Below, piece after piece: positions 1 to 10,528 of a DNA stretch of 64,000 bases; positions within the stretch are counted from its first letter, which is position 1; every line of letters starts with the position of its first letter. Location: positions 81,001-145,000 of the forward strand of contig CAJNDS010002671.1 in assembly GCA_905221605.1 (NCBI GenBank). Direction: 5' to 3'. The notes under the pieces were generated by a model. It ran no database searches, was not told the origin of the DNA, and was given only the letters and a program-made list of their open reading frames with translations. The translations under genes were made by a program, and so were the position numbers. Source of the DNA: Symbiodinium natans (Eukaryota > Sar > Dinophyceae > Suessiales > Symbiodiniaceae).

Positions 1-3000
1 CGGTTCAAACAGAGCTTGCTTTACGTGACTTGGATGGCCATGAGCATGAGGCCAGGGGAGCAGGTGGGAGAAAAGTGTTCCTTCTTTGCATGTTTCGGTG
101 CAGGTGGAGATTCAGGTGCATGCCCGCTGTGCACCGGATGGGTCGGTACAAGGTGCCCTCGTGGTTCGCTGCCAAGTTACCCTTGCTCAGTGGGCCGAGC
201 GCCCGAGCTGCACCTGCAAACGAATGCGCTGGCTAAGATGGGGTGCCATGACATTGACCTGCTCCTGGTCCAGCACCAGCGCGAAGCAGAGGACATGGCA
301 GCGGAATGCGTGGCACCATGTGCCCAACTGAACCTACGAGAACCTGCTGCGGACTGCAGAGTTGCAGATGCTTGTTTTAGGGTCCGCCGCTTTTGCTCCA
401 TGAACCCATGGCAACTCTGATGGCTCTAGTCAGCTAGTCATGTGCAAGCAACGAAGCAGTGTTTTATTGTTATCATCGTCTCCCTACAACCCTACAAACG
501 TGATCCAGAACCCGCGGCCTGATCCTGCAATTTTCAGTCACTGAAGCAGAAAGCCAGCATGGGCTGTGCAAGTTGCATGACAGTGACTTCGACCATGTGG
601 CTTCATGGTGCCGAGTGCTTCGTGAGAGTGTCTCAAGGCTTGGATGAGGACAGCAGCTGTAGCAGGTCGACTCTGTTCCTGTGATCCGAGTGCTTGCCGA
701 TTGGTGATGCTTGTGCCAGTATTTTGGAGGCATGGACAAGTTTTCCTTTTGGTGCTCGCAATAGCTCTCTGGTGTGGTTTGAAGGACGGCGAGGCCCAAG
801 AAGCCCAGTGCGACATGGCGCGCAGGATGACCCTCTCAATCTTATATAGTTTGGCAGGACATTGAGCAAAAATGGCTGGCAGTGCAAGAAGTGCTGAGGT
901 TGATGAGTTGCTGCCTCTTCGCTTGGTGGGCGACTTCTGCAGCTGGCAGGCACGTGACAAGAACTCACTTCGGTGAGCTACGAACTTTGCGTACCTGTTA
1001 TGTCGGCAAACCTTATTGCACGCATGCTAGCCGCCAGCCTGAAACGGCGCACTGTCGCTGTACACCGCCCTGGTGCGTTGCGGGTCTTGTTTCGTTGTTG
1101 ATGGATGTGCTTCGTCCCCTTTGGGTCCTGGGGGCCTTGGGGGCCTTGGCGGCCTTGGAATCCTTGGGGGCCTTGGGGGAGTTGGGGGGTCTTGGGTTCG
1201 AGTCGGAGTTTTTCGCATTCGGGGTGATGGCACTGGAGCATCTTGGGCTCCTGCCTCGCCTTTTGATGCATATTTCTGCATACAGCGAATCGACCTTTTC
1301 CACAAGGCATTTCTTTGGACTTACATTGTAAGCGCTTGGGGTTTCTATGAAGTCTTTTGCGGGTTTGTTGGCCTTTGTTGTGTTTTTTTGGCGTGGTCTC
1401 TGTGGGAGGAGCCCACAGCCTGTAGCGCGTGAACCCATTTGCAAAAGCAACCAAGACTCAAGAAAGCTGCGTTCAACTTCCTTCCAGTGTATGGCGACTC
1501 CAAATGCATGAAATGCGCAAACTCTACAATCTTGTTCGCAGTCATGTCAAAGCTTTCTTGAGGTGAACATCTTCCATGAAAGATCTGGTCTTTGATCGAT
1601 TTTGAGTTGGTTTCATGATGATCCATTACCAATGACTAAAACGTCCTCGCAAAGCAGCTCCTTCAACAAAGGAGAGCAAACACGGAGCGTGAAATGAAAA
1701 GACAAAGAGTGATCTTTCTAAGCTTATTGTCACTTCTTGTTGCCTTCATTTGCTTTTTTTCACCAGCTTATACAGTGAACACTGCAAATAGCTAAGTCTT
1801 TTCTTTCTGGCTTTGCTTCGGTGAGGATTCCATGAAAGCCGGGTTTTCTATAGATTCTATGGTTTCCCCTTGAGAGGTGGAGGTGCCTGGCCTGGAGCTC
1901 CAGCCCTGCGGATCCCTGGTAGGCGGGAAGATTTCCCAGGTTGTATCAGACTGCATGTTTTGCATGTGCTCTGCTAGTGCATTTTTGGTGGCTGGTTCGC
2001 CTTTGCCCGTGGCTTTGGCGGTGTGCGAAAGCGGCAAGTTGCAACAGCTAGGCGGGCATCCGGAAAAAAAGCATGCCTTGTGCAAGCTGCAATGCAAAAG
2101 GCGGAAAGGTGTTGGAGTATGCTTTGCAGCTGCAGCTGGAGGACACTTCGTGCCCCCCAGCCATAGAACGAGATATTTCGTGTCATTGGCGCGACAAGTG
2201 GTCTTCCTCCCGCCTTGAGGAGAGTTCCCTCGAGTTCCAAGTCATCAGCAGTTTGCTGGGATTCAAAGTCCGCCTATACCCCAAGGGTGATGGCTTGGTT
2301 AAGGCAGGGCCAAGCACCTCAACTCTTTAGCCCTTACGACTTCTGAGACTATTTCGATTCTGAGACTATTTCGAGACACTGATGGTGCAGGCGGAAGAGA
2401 ACATGGGCGCATCGGAGGCCAACGCTGCAGTGGGTGGTTGCCACGATGGCCACGGCAGGAGGGGTGTCGTCCAGCGCATCTTTGTCTGCTTCTGCCCCCA
2501 TGGCACATGCCAGCAGCCCGCGAGGAACTTCTTGATCCAGCTGTCGCAAGCAAGAGGCTCAGTCTTAAAAGGTCTTAGAATCCTTTGAAATCCTTTGAGC
2601 TCCTTTGAACCTTGAACCTGGCCTATATCAACTGAGCCATCCGCTGTCCTGATACGGACTTGCCGTGCTGAGGCTGGAGACCGGGTTTGCCTATTGGTGC
2701 GTTTGGCTCTTGGCAGCTTGAGCCTCTGCTTTTGGAGTCAAAGTGCTTTTGCGTCGTGGAGTTTTATGGAAGCAAGCAACCCGAACCCCCGGAAGGCGAG
2801 AAAAAAGATTTGTGCCCTTTTTGACGAGCTCTTTGGGAACGTGTTAGCTTTTGACAGACCCTAACCTAACTCCCTCAACCGCTGAACACCAACCCCACAT
2901 GAAACCACGGTGTTTGCTACTGCTCTTGGTACCCATGCAATGCTAAAGTCATTAACCAGGCTGGCCATCTTGGCTTCAGGACCTTTGAGTATTGGGCCTT

Positions 3001-3372
3001 TATGCAATTCAATCACATTGTGTCCTCAATCTGAAAGTTCAAGTTTTTGTGGCAAGGTTCTCACATAAATTGGAAGCATGCAACCGTTGCACCGATGCAG
3101 CGGTGCATTTACTCACGCTTCTGCATAAATCTAGGTTTCTTTTTGGGTCTTTATGTCTGAGAATCGAGGAGTTTGAGTTCATTGAGCAGAGTTTGGTTCT
3201 CTCTGATGGTGGATCCTGCTTTGCTTTTCGATTCGTCAGACACAGGCTCTGAGTGCCCTGGAAGAAAAGGAAACCATAGGGTGGGCCAGAAAGCTGCCAT
3301 CCCAGCCCCCGCCACCTAGAGTCGCCAAGTGGGGGGTTGTTGTAATCATCGGTAACATGCGGAGTGGAGCAC
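1..3372. other. No recognisable gene
   Basis: I see no conserved domain, no chain of exons and no RNA gene in this stretch. The open frames are short and contradict each other between strands. It is probably intergenic or intronic DNA. Small tandem repeats within it are listed separately. Confidence 0.5.
1123..1194. repeat. GGGGGCCTT-type 9-bp minisatellite
   Basis: Imperfect tandem copies of a 9-bp G-rich unit (ggccttggg and variants). Because the unit is a multiple of three, several frames stay open here and give Gly/Leu- or Pro-rich runs; I do not regard these as genes. Confidence 0.7.
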
Positions 3373-3382
3373 GTGTGGTGCG

Positions 3383-3459
3383 TGGAATGATGAGTGGAAC
3401 GATGAGTGGAACGATGAGCGGAATGATGAGTGGAATGATGAGTGGAATGATGAGTGGAG
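3383..3459. repeat. 12-bp minisatellite (gaatgatgagtg)
   Basis: About six tandem copies of a 12-bp unit with a/g and c/t variants. The minus-strand open frame across it reads as a His/Ser/Thr repeat, which is a by-product of the unit length rather than evidence for a protein. Confidence 0.8.
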
Positions 3460-3975
3460 TGGGGCATCGAGTGAGGCATGGAGCGTGGAGTGCAAAGTAG
3501 ATCTTGGAGTGCTAAGGGAAATGTGGAGCGAGTGCGGAGTGGAGTGTGTGGTGTGTGCATACTCACTCACTGAGTTTCTCTTTTAGTTGCTTACCCACTT
3601 CATGCTCTCAACGCACTCACGAACACCCTCAGAAATCACTCACGAGACCCTCTAAGCATGTAAAGGTTATGACATCCCGGAAATTGTGAAAGACTTTCCG
3701 GTGAGATTTTTGTTTCAATTTAGAGACTGTCAACTCGACCATGGCACTCCAAGATCTCACTAGAGATACGCAACGAGAGCACACCCAGCCAGTTCAAGCC
3801 AAGACTTTGCGCAAGGCAAGGGCGTTCAAGGTGCACCCATCGCCGCGCAGGCGCGTTGGACTTCAAACGCGCGAAAAAAGGTGTCGCAAGTGTCTTCGCT
3901 GCCGCGAGGTCACCTACGCCAAGCCTGGGGCGAGGCCGGACAGGGCATAAGTCAGATACTAGTAATGTCGACAAA
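3460..3975. other. No recognisable feature
   Basis: I found no domain, exon chain or repeat here beyond the edge of the neighbouring minisatellite. Confidence 0.4.
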
Positions 3976-4200
3976 TTGGGGGGTCTCACCCCCCGCTGCT
4001 TTTTAAGCCGTGCAAGCTTGCTTCAAAGCCTCCGCAGCAAAAACAAGCCTCCACAGCCAAAACAAGCAACGCTCCCAGCCTCCACAGCAAAGGAACTTGC
4101 CGGGCCTCCACGGAAAAAAATGCACCCGGCCTCCAGAGCAGAAAAAGGACGTGCCAGGCCTCCACAGCAAAAAACCTCCACAACAAAAAACACTCTTACT
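3976..4200. repeat. Dispersed repeat, copy A (CCTCCACAGCAAAA motif)
   Basis: A block built from the motif cctccacagcaaaa, repeated with spacers of 10-25 bp, and introduced by a segment reading ctgctttttaagccgtgcaa. A related block lies at 32084-32446 with the same lead-in (gcgctttttgaaccgcgcaa) and the same motif. Two diverged copies with shared internal order mark a dispersed repeat family. No terminal inverted repeats or target duplications could be fixed by eye. Confidence 0.65.
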
Positions 4201-7200
4201 GCGCATGAAGAGGACGAATCCTTTCCAAACCCATTATGCTGGCGTTAGGTTTTTTCCTTCTGTCGCCTATACATGTAGAGGGAAATGTAGAGAAAAAGAA
4301 TTCCAAATTTAATTTACAGAAACAAAGCCTTGACGGAAGAGATGTCACAAAAGTTTGAAAATCATGACTTCGGTTTGGACTGTAAAAGTTTCCCTATAAG
4401 GGAAGCCTACGAGGGAACCCTCAATGTCTGAGCAACACCAAGATCTGTTTGTGAAAACTTTGCTCTGATTGAGGCCCCAATCGTTCTAGACATCGGCGGC
4501 CACGTCGAATGTTTCCCCATGTTGGGGGGACCGTTTCATGCAACCAATCAGCAATCCCGCCCACACCTTATGGGCGAGCCCATCAGAATCACAAGCAAAG
4601 ACTCGCAAGGACGAAGAAAAGGAAACGTGACAAACCGGACACGCTCGACTGCCGGCCGCGCATCGTAGATTCTTCCATGCGCCATTTGTGATGTTTATCT
4701 GTGTTCACCGCAAGCAGCTGTTGAACTTTGAACGGGATGCCGGTAAGCTAAGCAACGGCAGAGTTGCACTCGACTTGCGTGACCTCGTTTGCCTTGGTGT
4801 CTGCGCAAAGGCCTCAGTCATTTCCTCGTGCATCGTCTTGGTCTCGAAGACAGGTAGTGTGCTTTTCTCTAGGGCCAGGGCCACAGGCTCAAGAAAACCA
4901 GTGTGGGCAACAAGCACAGGACCTCCAGGTAGCTATGAGTTTTTTTGGAGCCCCACCCTACTTGGGCGTGCACAGGCCCGCATCCGGCAGGAAGGCGCGC
5001 ATATCCGTCGTCGTCTGCCATTGTGATTCCCACGCTGGTTGTTGTGTTTTTTTGGATTGCGGGTGGCTCGTGGGAGTACATGGTGGGAGGCCGAGCAGGG
5101 CCGCTAGGGTCGGGTGGCGTGAATAAGGGCTGCTCGTCGCAGGGTGCAGCACAAGTGCTGGCCAATGCGCAGCGGAGAGTGACCCCGACGTTGAACTAGC
5201 TCAGGTGCTGCTTTCGGCTGCCTGGTGGTATTTTGCGTAACTGCGGCCCGTGAAAAATCCGAAATGCTCGAACTCCCTCAGATTCCAGGGCGGGCCCTCT
5301 ACGCATAAGTACCAGCCTTTCCAAACTTTGTTTTGATCCTGAACAATTGTTTTTGATCCAATTTATACCCCTCAGACCCCTTCCCGAGAATGTCAGAGAC
5401 AACGCTACACATCTCTGCAAACAGCCTGTGTTTTTCGCTTGGAAGTTTTAAGTCAGGGCTCGACTATATTCTGAACATGTTTTAACAGCTATGCTCCCCT
5501 AAAACTAAACGGGCACAGCCTTTTGCACTTGCAGTCAGGAATATGTTCGAAAGTTACGCGCTGCATGCAGGACAGTGATCGCCTGCGTTGCCATCGGCGA
5601 TGGGAAGCTGACAGTCATTCACGGCAGTGGATCAGATCCGCATCGACAGGTCGTAGCCGCAGATAGCCGAAACATGTCCTATATAGTAGGCCGGTGTAGA
5701 AAGAACGTGTGTGCCGAAGCTTTTAAATTAAGGTTGCGTGGAGTAGTGATCCTCAGAGCCAGCGCTTGCCACAGCTACTCCCTCTGCTGGGACCTCAAGA
5801 TGGCACGGTCTGTGACGACAGGCTTGAGTGGGACCATGTGGGTTTTGAGCCCCGTGCTGTCCGAAGGCGCTTGGTGGGCCAGCCGTGCAATTGGCGATTG
5901 GAGCAAGCAGGTCCAGAGCTGCGTTGCATCTGAACGTGCTTCAATGCGCTCTGCAGGTTTATTGTTCTCCTGCATCGAGAGCAGCTCTCTTGCCGAAGGC
6001 GCAACACTCCCACAAGCCTGATATCAACGAAAGCTAGTTCCTGGGAGCTCGCGATCGTTCTTGGGCCAGAACATAAGTCCGAGGCCTTAGCGGCACAACC
6101 TTCTCATAGTTAATGGCTTATCCTGTCGGCGGGTGTTTTCTCCTCTGAATGGTAGGGTATTTCAATTCAACGGCCTGTCCGTCTTCCCCCCATAAGGTCC
6201 TCCCCGAGTTGCGTTGAAGGGTGCAGGTGTCAACATGCATGGCTGAGACTTTCAAAGTACTGAATCCAGGGCGGCATTCACCCACGCAGTCTTCACCAGA
6301 AACCACCCACCCGAGAACGATTGCCAGGATCGGGCTGGCAAGGGCACTGCCTCTGCCTCCGACTGCTTACCAGACAGGTACAGGACAACAGTGAAAAGCA
6401 TCGCAGCGATACGGCCAAAGGAACGATGCTTTTTGTCCATTGGAGTTCAGGTGGACTTCCAGATCGTCAGTGGCAAGCTGGGATTCGGTTGGCGGCTGTT
6501 CCCTGAAAGTTTCTTGCCCGGCAATCCAGGTTTGAGAACTGCGCCGTTGGACTTCTTCACGAAATCCGGAAGTTTACACCAGACGCATCCAGACCGTTAC
6601 CTTTTGTGAGGTACCGTGGCCGGCCGGATTAAGGAATGCAGCAAAAGCCCCGACAATTGCACGCAGGCGGTCGTTGGCGGGAAGGTGCAGCCGAAGCTTC
6701 TGTTCTGTTCTGTCTTCACTTGACGGGTGGGGCCCATCTGACAATCTCATCTCAGCTCTTAGCTGCCTCTTTCCAACTACTATACGTAGCTCGTGACTTT
6801 ACTGCGCATGGGCAATCTCGCACTGTTGGCCAGGATGATGGTGGAGGGCTCAATTTCATGATCACAGGGCGGCCGCTCAACGCCATGGCCCAGGCATATG
6901 CAGGGCGATTGATCGGGCAAGGCTCGAGAATCCTCTGCTAGACCAGCGACCGGAGAGTCCAAACATGACACGCTCTTCGAGCCAAGCTAAGCCGAGGTGA
7001 TCACGATCTATGTTTGGCTCAATGTGCAGGAGGACAAAGTCACAGCCGCTCGAATAGGCCTCCGCAGTGCAGGGGCAAGGGTTAGAATTCCAAGCGTGCC
7101 TCGCGTGATTTGGACACACCGAGCATTCAGTCCAGCAGAGCATACGTGATTTTCTCGCGAGGCACATGTTTAGCGCAGTGCTGCACAGGTTACGCCGTGC

Positions 7201-7378
7201 CGTCGCGTAACGACAAGGAAGAGGAGGCTGTGCCAAGAGTTGCTGTTGGTGCCCGCTGCCTGGCAGCAAAACAGGAAAGCCGCACGTCTATCATTCATCG
7301 ATGGCCTTATGATCCGACGATGGGATGTCGGGGGTCATTGGATCAGAAGTTTCTTGTTTCTTGCTTTTTATTTGATTT
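4201..7378. other. No recognisable gene
   Basis: Short open frames on both strands, none with a recognisable domain. A minus-strand frame at about 4705-4917 and a plus-strand frame at 5575-6021 look mildly protein-like, but nothing identifies them. Confidence 0.4.
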
Positions 7379-7606
7379 TCCCGAAAGCTTCAGCGAAGGG
7401 TTCTTCGAAAAAAAAACGTTAGCCCTACCACACTACCACACACTCACACTACCATCACCACACTACAATCACCACACTACCATCACCACACTCCAATCAC
7501 CACTACCATCACCACACTCCAATCACCACACTCCACACTACCATCACATCACCTCCTCTATTAAATTCTCTCTTATTTCTTAGGCTGGGGTGGGTTTCGC
7601 CGCGGC
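7379..7606. repeat. Repeat cassette, copy 1, with CACACTACCATCAC satellite
   Basis: This segment begins cccgaaagcttcagcgaagg, continues with aacgttagccctaccacact, then carries alternating 14-bp units (cacactaccatcac and cacactacaatcac). It ends with attaaattctctcttatttc and gctggggtgggtttcgccgc. The same order of elements recurs at about 9186-9455, so this is a duplicated cassette. It is followed directly by the 73-bp array. It shows no convincing coding potential. Confidence 0.8.
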
Positions 7607-7613
7607 TAGCGCG

Positions 7614-8011
7614 ATGCACCCCTCTGCGGGGATCGTGCGTGTCGGGGCGCTCCCGCTGTGCGTTTTTGCGTATTTTGATTTGTCGCCGTGCACCCTCTGC
7701 GGGGATCGTGCGTGTCGGAGCGCTCCCGCTGTGCGTTTTTGCGCATGTGGATTTGTCGCCGCGCACCCTCTGCGGGGATCGTGCGTGTCGGAGCGCTCCC
7801 GCTGTGCGTTTTTGCACATGTGGATTTGTCGCCGCGCACCCTCTGCGGGGATCGTGCGTGTCGGAGCGCTCCCGCTGTGCGTTTTTGCGCATGTTGATTT
7901 GTCGCCGCGCACCCTCTGCGGGGATCGTGCGTGTCGGAGCGCTCCCGCTGTGCGTTTTTGCGTATTTTCAAGCGTGGTCGTGCACCCTCTGCGGGGATCG
8001 TGTGTCGGAGC
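7614..8011. repeat. 73-bp minisatellite, about 5-6 units
   Basis: Tandem units spaced 73 bp apart (the caccctctgcgg motif recurs at 7691, 7764, 7837, 7910 and 7983; the first interval, from 7616, is 75 bp). Each unit contains gggatcgtgcgtgtcgg and cgctcccgctgtgcgttttt. Because 73 is not divisible by three, any reading frame cycles through all three frames of the unit. The long open frames here are therefore unlikely to be a real protein. Confidence 0.9.
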
Positions 8012-8718
8012 CTTCCTCACCTCTTCCTCTCCTCTTCCTCTCCTCTTCCTCTGCTCTTCTTTTCCTCTTCCTCTCCTCTTCCTCTCCTCTTCTTTTCCTC
8101 TTCCTCTCTTCTTCCTCTCCTCTTCCTCTCCTCTTCCTCTCCTCCTCCTCTCCTCTTCCTCTCCTCTTCCTCTCCTCTTCCTCTCCTCTTCCTCTCCTCT
8201 TCCTCTCTTCTTCCTCTCCTCTTCCTCTCCTCTTCCTCTGCTCTTCTTTTCCTTTTCTTTTCCTCTTCCTCTCCTCTTCCTCTCCTCTTCTTTTCCTCTT
8301 CCTCTCCTCTTCCTCTCCTCTTCCTCTCCTCTTCTTCTGCTCTTCCTCTGCTCTTCCTCTCCTCTTCTTTTCCTCTTCCTTTCTTCTTCCTCTCCTCTTC
8401 CTCTCCTCTTCCTCTCCTCTTCCTCTCCTCTTCCTCTCCTCTTCCTCTCCTCTTCCTCTCCTCTTCTTTTCCTCTTCCTCTCCTCTTCCTCTCCTCTTCC
8501 TCTCCTCTTCCTCTCTTCTTCCTCTCCTCTTCCTTTCCTCTTCCTCTGCTCTTCTTTTCCTCTTCTTTTCCTCTTCCTCTCCTCTTCCTCTCCTCTTCTT
8601 TTCCTCTTCCTCTCCTCTGCTCTTCCTCTGCTCTTCCTCTCCTCTTCCTCTCCTCTTCCTCTCCTCTTCCTCTCCTCTTCCTCTCCTCTTCCTCTGCTCT
8701 TCTTTTCTTCTTCCTCTC
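8012..8718. repeat. 11-bp polypyrimidine array, about 700 bp
   Basis: Nearly pure C/T on the + strand, built from the unit ctcttcctctc with single-base variants (extra g, ttt runs). The complementary strand is almost all purine. Open frames of several hundred codons on both strands (Ser/Leu/Pro or Arg/Glu/Lys repeats) follow from the lack of stop codons in such DNA. Confidence 0.9.
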
Positions 8719-9178
8719 CTGGAAAGTCGACTTTTGTAGTACAAACGTAGTACGCCGCGGACGCCCGGAGCTGCCGTGGCTGGAAAGTCGACTTTTTGCA
8801 GTACAAACGTAGTACGCCGCGGACGCCCGGAGCTGCCGTGGCTGGAAAATCGACTTTTTGTAGTACAAATGTAGTACGCCGCGGACGCCCGGAGCTGCCG
8901 TAGCTGGAAAGTCGACTTTTTGTAGTACAAACGTAGTACGCCGCGGACGCCAGGAGCTGCCGTAGCTGGAAAGTCGACTTTTTGTAGTACAAACGTAGTA
9001 CTTGTAGTACAAACGTAGTATGCCGCGGACGCCCGGAGCTGCTGTGGCTGGAAAGTCGACTTTTTGTAGTACAAACGTAGTACGCCGCGGACGCCCGGAG
9101 CTGCCGTAGCTGGAAAGTCGACTTTTTGTAGTACAAACGTAGTACGCCGCGGACGCCCGGAGCTGCCGTGGCGCGAAA
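8719..9178. repeat. 62-bp minisatellite, about 7 units
   Basis: Copies start at about 8721, 8782, 8844, 8906, 8968, 9050 and 9112, so most intervals are 61-62 bp; the 82-bp interval holds an extra 20-bp partial duplication near 9001. Each unit has the perfect 12-bp palindrome aaagtcgacttt and two direct gtagtac heptamers separated by aaac, then a GC-rich part (ccgcggacgcccgg). The last unit diverges where the second cassette copy begins. Confidence 0.9.
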
Positions 9179-9185
9179 GTGGACT

Positions 9186-9455
9186 TTTCCCGAAAGCTTC
9201 AGCGAAGGGTTCTTCGGAGAAACAAAAACGTTAGCCCTACCACACTACCACACACTCGCACTACCACACACTCACACTACCATCACCACACTACAATCAC
9301 CACACTACCATCACCACACTCCTACCACACACACACACACACTACAATCACCACACTACCATCACCACACTCCAATCACCACACTCCACACATCACCTCC
9401 TCTATTAAATTCTCTCTTATTTCTTAAGCTGGGGTGGGTTTCGCCGCGGCCAGCT
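9186..9455. repeat. Repeat cassette, copy 2
   Basis: Second copy of the cassette at 7379-7606: the same cccgaaagcttcagcgaagg start, the same aacgttagccctaccacact element, the same 14-bp CACACTACCATCAC satellite (longer here, with a short (ac) run), and the same attaaattctctcttatttc to gctggggtgggtttcgccgc end. It is followed by the 42-bp array instead of the 73-bp array. Confidence 0.8.
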
Positions 9456-10528
9456 CGAAAACCTCGCAAACACCGTGGGCGCGGAACTCTGGAGCTTCGA
9501 AAACGTCGCAAATACCGTGGGCGCGGAACTCTGGGGCTTCGAAAACCTCACAAATACCGTGGGCGCGGAACTCTGGGGCTTCGAAAACGTCGCAAATACC
9601 GTGGGCGCGGAACTCTGGGGCTTCGAAAACCTCGCAAACACCGTGGGCGCGGAACTCTGGAGCTTCGAAAACCTCGCAAATACCGTGGGCGCGGAACTCT
9701 GGGGCTTCGACAACGTCGCAAATACCGTGGGCGCGGAACTCATGGGGCGTCGAAAACGTCGCAAATACCGTGGGCGCGGAACTCTGGGGCTTCGAAAACC
9801 TCGCAAATACCGTGGGCGCGAAACTCTGGGGCTTCGAAAACCTCACAAACACCGTGGGCGCGGGCGCGAAACTCTGGGGCTTCGAAAACCTGACAAACAC
9901 CGTGGGCGCGGAACTCTGGAGCTTCGAAAACCTCGCAAATACCGTGGGCGCGGAACTCTGGGGCTTCGACAACGTCCAAAATCCGTGGGTGCGGAACTCA
10001 TGGGGCTTCGAAAACGTCGCAAATACCGTGGGCGCGGAACTCTGGGGCTTCGAAAACCTCGCAAATACCGTGGGCGCGGAACTCCGGGGCTTCGAAAACC
10101 TCGCAAACACCGTGGGCGCGGAACTCTGGAGCTTCGAAAACGTCGCAAATACCGTGGGCGCGGAACTCTGGGGCTTCGAAAACGTCGCAAATACCGTGGG
10201 CGCGGAACTCTGGGGCTTCGAAAACGTCGCAAATACCGTGGGCGCGGAACTCTGGGGCTTCGAAAACCTCACAAACACCGTGGGCGCGGAACTCTGGAGC
10301 TTCGAAAACCTCGCAAATACCGTGGGCGCGGAACTCTGGGGCTTCGACAACGTCGCAAATACCGTGGGCGCGGAACTCATGGGGCTTCGAAAACGTCGCA
10401 AATACCGTGGGCGCGGAACTCTGGGGCTTCGAAAACCTCGCAAATACCGTGGGCGCGGAACTCCGGGGCTTCGAAAACCTCGCAAACACCGTGGGCGCAG
10501 AACTCTGGAGCTTCGAAAAGGGCGCAGC
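9456..10528. repeat. 42-bp minisatellite, about 25 units, open in all six frames
   Basis: Tandem 42-bp units containing accgtgggcgcggaactctg and cttcgaaaac. The unit is 14 codons long and has no stop in any of the six frames. The array therefore gives 14-residue peptide repeats in each frame (for example GFENLANTVGAELW on +, EAPEFRAHGICDVF on -). Unit variants include ctcgcaaa/gtcgcaaa, ggggc/ggagc and a catgggg version. I see no ATG-led frame with unique flanking protein, so I do not call it a gene. Confidence 0.9.

Noticed and set aside
3039-3566. Minus-strand His/Ser/Thr repeat protein
   Set aside because: Follows from the 12-bp minisatellite; no unique domain on either side.
7580-9136. 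Very long open frames (over 500 codons on -, 386 on +) through the satellite block
   Set aside because: They run through 73-bp, 11-bp and 62-bp tandem repeats that lack stops by composition; none has unique, domain-bearing sequence or a consistent frame across units.
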